Origin: Scilla litardierei
Lineage: Eukaryota; Streptophyta; Magnoliopsida; Asparagales; Asparagaceae
Assembly (NCBI GenBank): GCA_030789695.1
Contig: CM061132.1
Coordinates: forward strand, 163,953,442-164,017,441
DNA length: 64,000 bases
Reading direction: 5' to 3'
Below the pieces are notes generated by a model. It did not search any database, was not told where the DNA came from, and saw only the letters and a list, made by a program, of their open reading frames with translations. A program made the translations under genes and the position numbers. This document shows, one piece after another, positions 12,201-24,200 of this stretch (position 1 is its first letter; each line of letters starts with the position of its first letter).

Positions 12201-15200
12201 TCTCCATCTTCTCCTTCTTCAAGTTCCTACGAAAACTGTAAGTGTTTTCTAAATTTTCTAAAGTTTTCGATTTAATTTCTTCGGCTTTTGGAGTTGATTC
12301 TTGCGGGAATTTCTTGGGCTCCGCGCTCTTTCTTTCTGTGTGGGACGATGCCGGGTCTGTGCTGGTAATTTCGGTTCTTTGGTTTCTTTGGTTCATCGGT
12401 AATTTTACAGTAGATTCTTATCTCCCCTAAGCTTCGGTTTATTTCTGTTTTACTGTGGATCTGAGACAAACCGAAATTAATTTCATGAGAAAGATGGAAT
12501 TTTTCATATATATACACGCGAGGAGATGATGATTTGGTATGGGGTATTGTTTTCCCCTATTGTTGGCTGCGGGTCTTCATGTGGAGTTCTCTGTTTGTCT
12601 CGGCTTTCTGGGCTTTTGCTGTCTGAGACCACAGTCCTCTGTACTATCTATTTTTAGGGGTTTAGACTCCTGATTGGCTGTTATGACCATGTAGCGTGTT
12701 CATGTTTCTCTGTAGTAGGTTTGGGTTCATTCATAGACCCTTCAGTGCCTCGGTTTTGTCTTCCTTGACCTTATAGTAACATTTGGTCCATTCCCACTCC
12801 CGTGTAGACTTTCAAAATTGTCCTGCAGCCACCACACGAAGAAAGAAAATTCCTCAATCTGATCCCTCGGACTTAGCTTTTTCAGAACCTTATGATTGTA
12901 GTTTCAGTTTCCTTTATTTAAGAAAATAATAAAAATAAACATGTTTACATTTCCTACGCATTTGGTACATCTCATAGAGTAGTAATGTTTTTCTTAAGCT
13001 TCAGCTCATATATGGACTTTTATAAAAATATGTATTTCTATTTCTACCTTTAATTTAATTGCCATTGGACTGGATTTATTAGATTCGTTGTAAAATTGTT
13101 ACCATTATAATATTTTTAGCATGCAAGGACAAGAGAGTTTAATGTTACAATTAATTGCGTAGTTAAGGGGATGCTACACTTGTTGATGCTTATAAAGTGT
13201 AGCTTTTGGACTGATATCAGAAATTGACCCATGACATGTCTTGTTACTACTACATGATCATAAATTTGGCTTGATATGCAGATTCATGGGCTGATATAGC
13301 GAAACTGCAACTGACTAGAGAGGCCAAAATATGGTGGGATTTTGCAAAGGGCCAACTGGTGCACCCGATCTCCTGGGATACCTTTAAAGACATATTCAAT
13401 GCCCAGTACTTTTCACCATAGGCGCAAATGGAGTTAGAGGCGCAATTCGTGGGCATGAAGCAAGGCTCCATAACGGTGGAGGAATACGATGCTGAGTTTT
13501 CTAAGTTCAGCATGTGCGTATTTTAACGAATGGCAGTTAACTATACCGTACACATGTATTTACTAACGAATTGGTATTCCAGGTTTGCCAAGGACATGTT
13601 GCCCACCCCTCTGGTTCGGGCCAAGCACTTTTAGCAGGGCCTGGACATTGATATTCTGATGCGAATCGCTTGCCGTTTGGATTAAATCAGCGAATAAATG
13701 ATTAAAACAGCGATTTAAAGGTGGAAAAATATAAAATAGTGGAAAAACAATGAGAAAGCAAAGAACATGATAAGGATTCTTCGAGACGAATCAATCTCCC
13801 AGCTTTTATTGAACGCCTAAAAGCCTAAACAGCATCAAGATGATAACTAGATTGTTCGAAGACAAATCAAGCATAAACTAACAATGACGGCTAGCCCTAA
13901 TTATAAAGGAAAACGGGGATTTACTAATATGGTCTGACTAGACCAAAATACCCCTGAAATGACTAATACCGGCCCCCACGTCTCCTCCTGCGAAAGTAAA
14001 CAATCGTGGGCTCCCCGCTAGCCGCATCTCCCGCGTGTGTGCCCGGCCCAAGCGGCGCGTCCGCATCAATACCCCCCTAAAAGAGCCACCTTGTCCTCAA
14101 GGTGAAAGTCAGGGAACTGCTCCCGCATCACGTCGTAGGCCTCCCAAGTCGCATCACAGTCCGGTAGACCCGCCCAATAGATCAGTACCTCCTTCCGCCG
14201 CCCTGAGCCCTGACGAACCGCCCTCACATCCACCGGCTCAAGTAGTACCTCCATGTCCTCCGTCAAGGTAGGAGGCAAAGTAGAAGACATCGCCTGATCT
14301 CCGATAGCCTTCATCAGCTGCGACACGTGGAACACCATATGTATCCCCGTGGACGCGGCCAACTCCAACCGGTACGCCACCTGGCCAATCCTGGCCACCA
14401 CCCTGTATGGACCGAAATATCTAGCTGACAGCTTCTCATTCGGCCTCCTTGCCAACGATCTCTGCCGGTACGGACGCAGCTTGAGATACACCATATCTCC
14501 CACCTGAAACTGTACATCCCGTCGATGCCTATTGGCCCTGGCCTTCATCACCTGCTGAGCTCGTAGCAGATGCTTCCTCAGCTCCTCTAGCAAACTATCC
14601 CTCTCCCCCATGTACTCCTCCACCTGAGACACTGGAGTCTGTCTGTCACCAAAACGGAGCAAGGGTGGGGGATCCCTCCCGTACAGCACTCTAAATGGCG
14701 TCGTCCCTGCCGCAGAGTGGTACGAAGTATTGTACCAGTACTCTGCCCACGCTAACCACCTATGCCACTGACGTGGTGTCTCTGAGGCGAAGCACCGCAA
14801 GTACGTCTCTATGCTGCGGTTGACCACCTCCGTCTGGCCGTCGGTCTGGGGGTGGTAGGCCGTACTCCGCTTCAGGACCGTACCCTGCACCCTGAATAGC
14901 TCCCGCCAAAAGCCACTCATAAAAACCTGGTCCCTGTCGGACACGATGGACGCTAGCACCCCATGTAACCGTATCACCTCCCTCGTGAAAGCAGTAGCTA
15001 CCGACACTGCAGTGTATGGATGCTTCAATGGAATAAAGTTAGCGTACTTACTCAGGCGGTCCACTACCACAAATATCACCGTGTAGCCATCGGACCGTGG
15101 TAGTCCATCAATGAAGTCCATCGTCACCTCCTCCCAAACCCTCTCTGGCAATGCCAACGGCTGTAGTAGGCCCGCTGGGGTCATGGCCATGTACTTGTGG

Positions 15201-18200
15201 CGTTGGCAAACGTCACAAGCTGCGACTAGGCACACGATCCTCTTCTGCATTCCAGGCCAATATAGCTCTCTGGCCATCCTCTGGTAGGTCTGCTGTACCC
15301 CTGAATGGCCCCCGGTCACCGAACTGTGAAACTCCTGGAAGAGGACCAGTATGAACTCTGAGCTCCGTGGTATCACCATCCTCCCCTGGTACAGCAATCT
15401 GCCCCTGCTAACGAGTAACCAACCGGTCCGTCCTCGCCACTCTGCAGCCTCTCCCGGATCTGTCGCAACTCCGCATCTGCCTCTGCCTCCTGCAACATCG
15501 GCTCCCAACCCAACCACATAGGCAGTGACAACGCCCTTAAGTCGATGCCATCCTCCCTACGTGACAAGGCATCAGCAGCCTTGTTCTCCAACCCGGGTCT
15601 GTACTCGATGTCGAACCGGTACCCCACCAGTTTGGACAACCAGTGCTGGTGCTCCTCAGTGACAAGCCTCTGCTCCAGTAAGTACTTGAGGCTCCGCTGG
15701 TCCGTGCGAACCACGAACTCCCTCCCCAACAAGTACGGCCGCCACTTCTGAATCGAGAAGACTATGGCCATCAGCTCCCGCTCATAAACTGATTTCAGTC
15801 GTGCTCTAGCGGTCAGCACCTGACTGAAATAAGCTATGGGTCTACCCTCCTGCATAAGTACCGCTCCCAGCCCGTACCCCGAGGCATCCGTCTCGACCAC
15901 GAACGATATGCTGAAATCCGGCAAGGCTAGAACCGGTGCCGTCGTCATAGCCACCTTCAAGGCCTCAAAGGCCTTGGTGGCTTCCTCCCCCCCACTTGAA
16001 ACCATCCTTCTTCAACTGCTCGGTGAGAGGCCACGCAATCGTGCTGTAGCCCTTGACGAACTTCCTGTAGTAGCCCGTCAGCCCCAAAAACCCCCTCAAA
16101 GCTCGTAGCGTAGTAGGAAGCGGCCAATCTAGCATAGCTGATATCTTCGATCTGTCGGCCGCTACCCCCTCTGCCGACACTACATGGCCTAAGTACTCAA
16201 TCCGCAGCTGTCCAAAGCTGCACTTCTTCCTGTTGGCGAAGAGCTGATTCGCCAACAGCTCCTTGAATACTATCTCCAAGTGGCCTATGTGCTCCTCCAT
16301 ATCCCGGCTGTAGACCAGGATGTCGTCAAAAAATACAAGTATGAACCGCCGTAGGTAAGGCTGGAACACCTTGTTCATGAGGGCCTGGAATGTCGACGGA
16401 GCATTCGTCAAGCCAAAAGGCATGACGAGAAATTCGTAATGACCATCATGGGTCCGAAAAGCGGTCTTTGGCACATCCTCTGGCCGCATCAGTATCTGGT
16501 GGTACACTGCTCTCAAGTCGATCTTCGAAAAGACCGCTGCCCCATGTAGCTCGTCTAGCAGCTCGTCAATCACCGGAATAGGGAACTTGTCCGCGACAGT
16601 CTCCCTATTCAGCGTCCGGTAATCGACGCAGAATCTCCAACTCCCGTCTTTTTTCTTCACCAACAGCACTGGTGAAGAAAAAGGACTCACACTGGGCTGT
16701 ATCACCCCCGCCTGCAGCATCTCCCGCATCAACCGCTCTATCTCGTCCTTCTGCGAATGCGGGTATCTGTATGGCCGCACGCTGACTGGAGCCTCATCCC
16801 CCCGTAGCACGATCGCATGCTCGTGTCCCCTCTGCGGTGGCAGCCCCTGTGGGCTCTGAAACACCTCTTGGTACTGCTCCAGTACCGGCTCCACCTCCCC
16901 TGCGGTCTCTGTCTGCTGCTCCTCCTCAGTCGACAACCCCTGGCACTCCACCAGGAAACCCTCACCCTCATCCTGCAACGCCCTAGTGATGGCCTTGAAG
17001 GCCACCACCGAAAAGCAGAATGTAGGGTCTCCGGTCAGCACCACCGTCCGGTCGCCGTCCTGGAACTCCATCCGCAGGAGCTTCCAGTTCACCTTCATCT
17101 CCCCCAACATCTTCAACCACTGTACCCCCAGAATGACGTCCGCATTCCCCAACTTCAGCGGTAAGAAGTCATCCACTATCTGTATGCCCTACAGCATCAG
17201 GCACACCCCCTTGCAGAGCCCGTCGCTCTCCTCCATCTTCCCCGTCCACAGCAACACTGTGAATCTCTCCAACGTGCTCAGATCCAGCCCATGACGATCC
17301 ACCAACTTCTTAGAAATGAAGTTGTGAGTCGCCCCACTGTCAATAAGGACCGTCACCGCCTGCTCCGCCAACGTCCCTGATAACTTCATGGTATGATTCG
17401 GAGTGAATCCTACCACAGAGTTTAGGGAGACCTCCGCCACGTCCATGTGTACATTCACCTCCTCCTCCACCACCTGCTCTGGCTCTAGTACCTCCTCCTC
17501 ATCCTCCTCGTCGGGTACGATCACAATCTGCAGCAACTTGCTCGCACATCGGTGACCGGGGCTGAATTTCTCGTCGCAACGGAAGCACAACCCTGTTGCA
17601 CGCCTGGCCCGCATGTCCGCCTCTGCCAGTCGCCTGCCTGGTACCACCCCTGGCATGGCCTCTCCTCTAGGCTCCACTGGGGCTACTGCCGCTGGCCGTG
17701 GAGGAACTGATGCTGTCGTACTGCGCTGGCCCTGGGCTCCCCAAGCCCCTCTGATGCGCCTCTCCTCCGTGTGCTTTTCCTCCGCCATGTGGGCTAGACG
17801 GAGGACATCCTCCAAGTCATTGGGCCTCTGCATCCGAAGCTCTGCCCGTATCGAGGGCTTCAACCCCCTCATGAAACTCCCGATCAACACCTGGTCAGAC
17901 ACCCCCGCAACCTGCTAGCCAACATCTCGAACTTCTCCACGAAGTCTCGAACTGTCCCCTCCTGTCGCAGTGCCGACAACTGCTCATAGAAGTCCCCTCC
18001 GGACTTCTCCTGGAACCGGTTGAGAAGGTATGAAGAGAGCTCCTCCCAGGAGCGAAAAGGAGAGCGGGCTGTCTTCCACCGGTACCAGGCTAGGGCATTG
18101 TCCTCGAAATAGATCCCTATAGCACGCAGGACCTCCTCCTTTGTCAGCTGCATCACCTGGAAGTAACGCTCGGCCCGGTAGACCCAGCCGTCCGGATCGG

Positions 18201-21200
18201 TGCCATCAAACATCGGCATCTTCAGCTTCTTCAGCCTTCGATCCGAGTTTATGTCACCGTACCGTGCTTCAAACCCCCCACGGCCGCCTCCCTGCACCAT
18301 CACGCCCCCTTGCCCCCCTCCGGGGCCTCCGTCGCCTCCCTCGTACAGCTCATCAGGCCATTGAGGTTGCTCTCTATCCCCCTCAGGGATGTAGTTCCCC
18401 AAACACTCCAGTGGTCGTGGTGGCGGGGCAAAATAGGCTCTCTGGTCCCTCCGTGCTGCTGAACGAGCGCTGTCCGGCCCTCCAGAAGGCCCCCGGGCCC
18501 CAAAATTGGGCCGCAGGAGCCCCAATCGTCATCCCGGGAGCCCCTCTTCCTCCGCCGGGCCTCGCCGTCGCTCCTGGGAGCTGAACGAACCCCCCACTCC
18601 CTCAAAAGGCCTCGCTGGTCTCGCCGGGCCCCCAGGAGGGGTGGCCCAGGCTGTGGCGCCACCCCGGGACCCTTCCGAAGCCGCGGCACCCCCACCTGGG
18701 GCCCACGGTCCCTGGGCTTCTCCGCCCAGGTGCCCCCCTACGCCAGCGCCCCCGATTGGGGGCGCTCCGCCACCCGCGCCCCCGAATGGGGGCGCCCAGC
18801 CTCCCGCGCCCCCGGATGGGGGCGCTCCGCCACGTGCGCCCCCGGATGGGGGCGCCCAGCCTCCCGCACCCCCGGAAGGGGGCGCCCAGCCTCCCGCGCC
18901 CCCGGATGGGGGCGCCCAGCTGTCGGCAGGCCCTGTTGGGCCTGTTAAACTTACGGCAGGCCCAGTTGGGCCTGTCGTGCTTGCCGCCGGGTCTTGGTGG
19001 GTCCCGCTGCCTTCCCCCGCAAACCCTAGAAGATTTGGGCCGCCGCCGCCGCCTTGGTTTGGAAAGTTGGTAGCCGCCGTTTCGACCAAAAACCCTTCCG
19101 ACCTCTTGCCTCGATCTCCTCCAACGGCCGCCGAGATGGTTTGGAGCATCGTCATCATCGTTGGGATTTGAGCAACCTCCTTCGCCATTTTTGCCGCCTC
19201 GACCCTCATGTGATTGAGTTCGACTTGGATGTCCTCTTGCGAATGGGCGTGATCCTTGTTGGAGACCTCCATAGCCGCCTTCAATGCTTGAATATCATCG
19301 ACCATGGCTTTCTTCAACCCCTCCATCTCGCGGTTGATTTCTTCACGGAACCCTTGAAGCCGCTCTTCCGTCGCGCCGCCTCTCGTGCCTCCCGCCATGA
19401 GATCTCACCGCTTTGATACCAATTTGATGCGAATCGCTTGCCGTTTGGATCAAATCAGCGAATAAATGATTAAAACAGCGATTTAAAGGTGGAAAAATAT
19501 AAAATAGTGGAAAAACAATGAGAAAGCAAGGAACTTGATAAGGATTCTTCGAGACGAATCAATCTCCCAGCTTTTATTGAACGCCTAAAAGCCTTAACAG
19601 CATCAAGATGATAACTAGATTGTTCGAAGACAAATCAAGCATAAACTAACAATGACGGCTAGCCCTAATTATAAAGGAAAACAGGGATTTACTAATATGG
19701 TCTGACTAGACCAAATTACCCCTGAAATGACTAATACCGGCCCCCACGTCTCCTCCTGCGAAAGTAAACAATCGTGGGCTCCCCGCTAGCCGCATCTCCC
19801 GCGTGTGTGCCCGGCCCAAGCGGCGCGTCCACATCATATTCGTGACAAGATAGTTGGGTTCAAATTGAAAACGCATGTCGACGTACTTTTAATAGCTAGA
19901 GAGTACGAGTATGTACAGGGAGAGCGGGAACGAGAGAGACAGACGGCGACCCCTCCAAGAGGACCACCACCTTCTATAACATCTTACGTTGGGTTCAGTC
20001 GACAGCCACTCTGTAACGCCCCGACTCGGGTGTCGTCACATTTATACAATTACATGCAGGTCATGCAGATGCCAGTGAAAACAATGTGGAGCAGAACGGG
20101 AAAATATAGATACTCATTTCTTTACTTCATAACATGTTACAAAGTTCTGTGCAAGAAAATAATAATACAATCTCACTCTACAACTGAAACGTAAATACAT
20201 GAAATTGAGACTATTAAAACACACACCAAACCATCCCTCAAACCTCCATACCCTGCACCGGAAGCTCGGACTACTCGTACTCAGGCGCCTCCGTATAATC
20301 ATGTGCGTCGCCGAGTGGGGCAACAGAAGTCGCACCACAGCTCAATAGAGTAGACGACATCTAACCCAAACAACAGAAATAATAACTGTGCATAACAAGG
20401 AGATATAAGCAACAGATAGAAATGGTACGGTACACATTATGACCATTTAATGACATAAACCTACTACAAGGTCGTATTGGCTATAAGGTGAATCAATCCT
20501 AGGTCGTGACTTATAACGGAGAGTGCGATGTGCAATCTGAAGACCATCTTGGACCGCAAGGTGCTACCCGGGCCGAGTATTAAGAGCTCAGGATCCATAG
20601 GCGAACATCATCCCAGATACGGGTTGAAATCTGGCTCCAATCACTGTCACACTCTCTCAAATTATAAGTTTCCCAAACCCTAGCGAGTCATGTTAAGTTA
20701 ATTAGTTAACCGTTTTATTGTCGTAATATAGCCTAAGTTTAATATTATTTAAACTTCGTAGTCAAGGGGGTACACTGCCAATAAATCGAATCTACATACT
20801 GGTAGTAGTAACCAGACATGTCATGAGCCAATTCTCAAATCCACCCGCCATTCATTATCAGTGACATCACTAGTAACATTCCATGAACTACGCAATTTAA
20901 CATAATATTAAATTTTCGCATGCATAAGAACAACTTCCCAAAGGGAACTTTCCATGTTAACTATCGGTTTAAGCTAAACATGTGATAACTGAAACAGATG
21001 CATAACTAGACAATAAATACAATAATATTTATTTAAGAAAAGAAACTGAAATCTGAAATCTTTAGTATTTCTGAAATTTCCAATTAGATAGATCAAATTT
21101 GGGGTTTTTCATCACATGGTGGGGGAAACCCCAGCCTGTGGTAAAATCCACAGGGTTTCTAGCAAGGAATCAGGGGCTAACGACCAAGACAGCGGGGTAA

Positions 21201-24200
21201 TGGAGCCCAGATCCTAAGTAATCCACACCAAAACCCAAAACTGCGAACAAGGGACAGACCAAACCCTAACAACCAAGCCGAACCCCCAATACAGTAAGCA
21301 AAGAAGCCAGCCGAATCCAACACAACCGAACACCGAGACCCTAGGACCCCACAGCAAGCAGACGATGGTACCAACCCTACGAAATAATCGAAGGGAATCA
21401 AACCATAAATCACTCCGAAATCATCATCTCTCGTACTCGTAAAAATCCAATTTTCGTACAAATACCAACGATTTCATCTCAAATCTATGCAAGTTCCAAA
21501 ATCGAAATTAACTGAAGTGTAGGGGATAGAGTCTACCGAAATCGACGAGGTGTAAGAAAATCACAGAAAACCGAAAGCCCCAATCAAGATCTGCAAATTT
21601 CCCAAAGAAAAGAATTTCACAAGCCAAAGAAATCAAACCAAAATCTTCGAAAAATTGGAAAAACTTACTATTTTCGTGAAGCATGGAGGAGGAGAAGAGG
21701 AAGAGACTTATAGAGATCAAAGCAGCCCCGCAGAGAAGAGGTGTCAAGGCCCAGGCCCACATCAGTGTAATGGAGCCCAGATCCTAAGTAATCCACACCA
21801 AAACCCAAAACTGCGAACAATGGACAGACCAAACCCTAACAACCCAGCTGAACCCCCAATACAGCAAGCAAAGAAGCCAGCCGAACCCAACACAGCCGAA
21901 CACCGAGACTATAGGACCCCACAACAAGCAGGCGATGGAACCAACCCTACGAAATAATCGAAGGGAATCAAACCATAAATCACTCCGAAATCATCATCGC
22001 TCGTACTCATAAAAATCCAATTTTCGTACAAATACCAACGATTTCATCTCAAATTATGCAAGTTCAAAACCCGAAATTAACTGCAGTGTAGGGGGATAGA
22101 GTCTACCGAAATCGACGAGGCGTAAGAAAATCACAGAAAACCGAAAGCCCCAAGCAAGATCCGCAAATTTCCCGAAGAAAAGAATTTCACAAGCCAAAGA
22201 AATCAAACCGAAGCTTCGGAAAATTGGAAAAACTTACTATTTTCGTGAAGCATGAAGAAGGAGAAGAGGAAGAGACTTATAGAGATCAAAGCAGCCCCGC
22301 AGAGAAGAGGCGTCAAGGCCCAGGCCCAACCTCCGTCTCTTTTTCTTCTTATTTTCTTTTTCTTTTCGTTCGTTTGTTTCGCTGGCTCTCTCCCTCGACG
22401 AGGCCACGAGGGCTTCGGTTCCTTCGTGAACCTTCTCGCTCGATTCCTTCGGCACCCGTTAGGGTTTTTAAGGAGATGCATCTACCCTTCTCGCTTGACG
22501 TAGGCTTGGGGCCCTCGATGGGGTCTCGCCACCTTGTCCCATCCATGCAGGAAGCCCATCACCTCTCCCTTCAGCTGCTCGACGTTGATGTGATGCTCAT
22601 CTGATGCTATCATCGGCGATTGAGAGGATGGAGCTCCTTTGAGGCGGTTCGGTTGTCTATTTAATCCCTCTCTCTCCCCTCTTCCTCTGGTTGCATCTCG
22701 GTAAGCTTTTCTCCATTTTTTCTTCAAAAGTGTTGCGGTTCTTGCGGATCTGGGATTTTTCTCGCTGATTTTGGGTTGTTGTTAAGATTCACTTAGATAG
22801 GAGCCCCGATGTTTTGACCCGTAGCCCCAGTCCCTTGCTAGAAACCCCGGGGATTTTGTCGTAGGCATGGGTGCCCCCGCTATATGATGAGAAACCACCG
22901 TTCTGATCCCAAATGGCCTAGAGTCTCTAAAGCCATGATGTGGCTGACTTTCAAGCTTTCATTATTTATCAGATGTTGTGTTTCTTCGTTTATTTGGTTT
23001 GTCTCATAAATACAGTGTGCTGCTTTATTTACAGTTCAGTTTTGACATGTCATGCCATGAGAAACAACCATACTATTTATCACCTGCTAGTATTATTATC
23101 ATGTTGTCTCATGAGCTGCTAATACTCTGAGGTTTATTATTGTGATTTACTTGTGTAGTCCCCGGGTTTGTACCCGACAGTGGAACATCTTGAGGTGGAT
23201 TCTTGACATGACACCTTAACTAATGACTTGACGACGTAGTCGTCCAATAAGGAAACTTATGACACCTAACGACACTAACAATTAATAAAAATGGTTAATT
23301 TCTTCTTGACTCGTCGGGTACAGGGAAACTTATGATCGAGGGAGTACGGGAGCAACTGGGACCTGATCTATAGCCATCGTGTTAGGGGGACGTCTATCAT
23401 TCAGATGGGTCCTGAGTCCGGGGGCAACCAGATGCACACCGTGTTAGGGGGTCGCACCCTTGCGGTCCAGGTAGCTTCCAGATGCACACCGTGCTCCCCT
23501 TTATAAGTCACAACCTAGGAGTGGTTTACAGTTAGCAGTTACCCTCTTACAGTAGTCGAGTCATTAAAATGCTTATCACATGCTTTCTTTCAGTATCATG
23601 TCACTTTAACTATGCTCATCTTTACCTTTCCGCACTATTATTACCATGATGTTTAGATATCGTCTACTCCTCTGAGCGTGGTACAACTGTCGTTGTCCAC
23701 TTAGGTGACGTACATGGTTACCCGGAGACTCTGGGGCCGCAATACCCGATTCAGGACGTCAGGCATTGAGCACGGTTTGCTCGTAAGTGCCCTCGTGGCT
23801 CTCCTTTTGTACTTTTGGTTGTAGGTTGGAGCGGGCTTGTGAGTTGTACTTTTGTCTCCCTGCTTCATTTCCCGCTTTATATGTGAGTATCCCTTTTTCT
23901 TCCATATTTGTTCTCTTTGTTTCACTGGCACATGCGGGATGCGGGACCTGCACACACATCTTTAACACTAGTAACGGCACCTGTGAGGTGGGGCATTACA
24001 GTGCCGTGTGAACTGCATGGTCGAAGCCAGGCGGACGGGACAGCTTCGGAGAGGCCCAATAGGGCTTCGTGTCCATCGTACGAGAGGAGAGGGACGAGAG
24101 ATCATGTCGTACGACACGAGAGGGGCGAGCAGCAACGAAAGAGGAACGAACGATCACATCGTTGAAAGCTCTAGCAGTCTTGAGTTGCTACGAGAATGAG

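Larger units (their letters stand above)
13657..19836 (-). mobile_element. Complete nested Ty3/gypsy chromovirus-type element B
   Basis: 6180 bp with two 412-bp LTRs (13657-14068 and 19425-19836) that differ at about seven positions by eye, TATTC target duplications, a primer site beside the right LTR and a polypurine tract beside the left one. The minus-strand order is gag, zinc knuckle, protease, RT, RNase H, integrase, chromodomain-like end. The short LTRs and C-terminal chromodomain resemble the Reina-type chromoviruses (inference). Several frame breaks make it non-coding as it stands, though the LTRs indicate a recent insertion. Confidence 0.95.

Noticed and set aside
22203..22604. Lys/Arg/Ser-rich frames on both strands near the centre of the solo LTR
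   Set aside because: Pyrimidine-rich U3 and leader sequence; no motif and no conservation between the duplicated copies in frame.
20012..24000. Reading 20012-24000 as one Mutator-type element with long terminal inverted repeats
   Set aside because: No 9-bp duplication at these ends. The blocks match LTR parts, and extending to 24356 gives a 5-bp CACTC duplication and the family LTR start.
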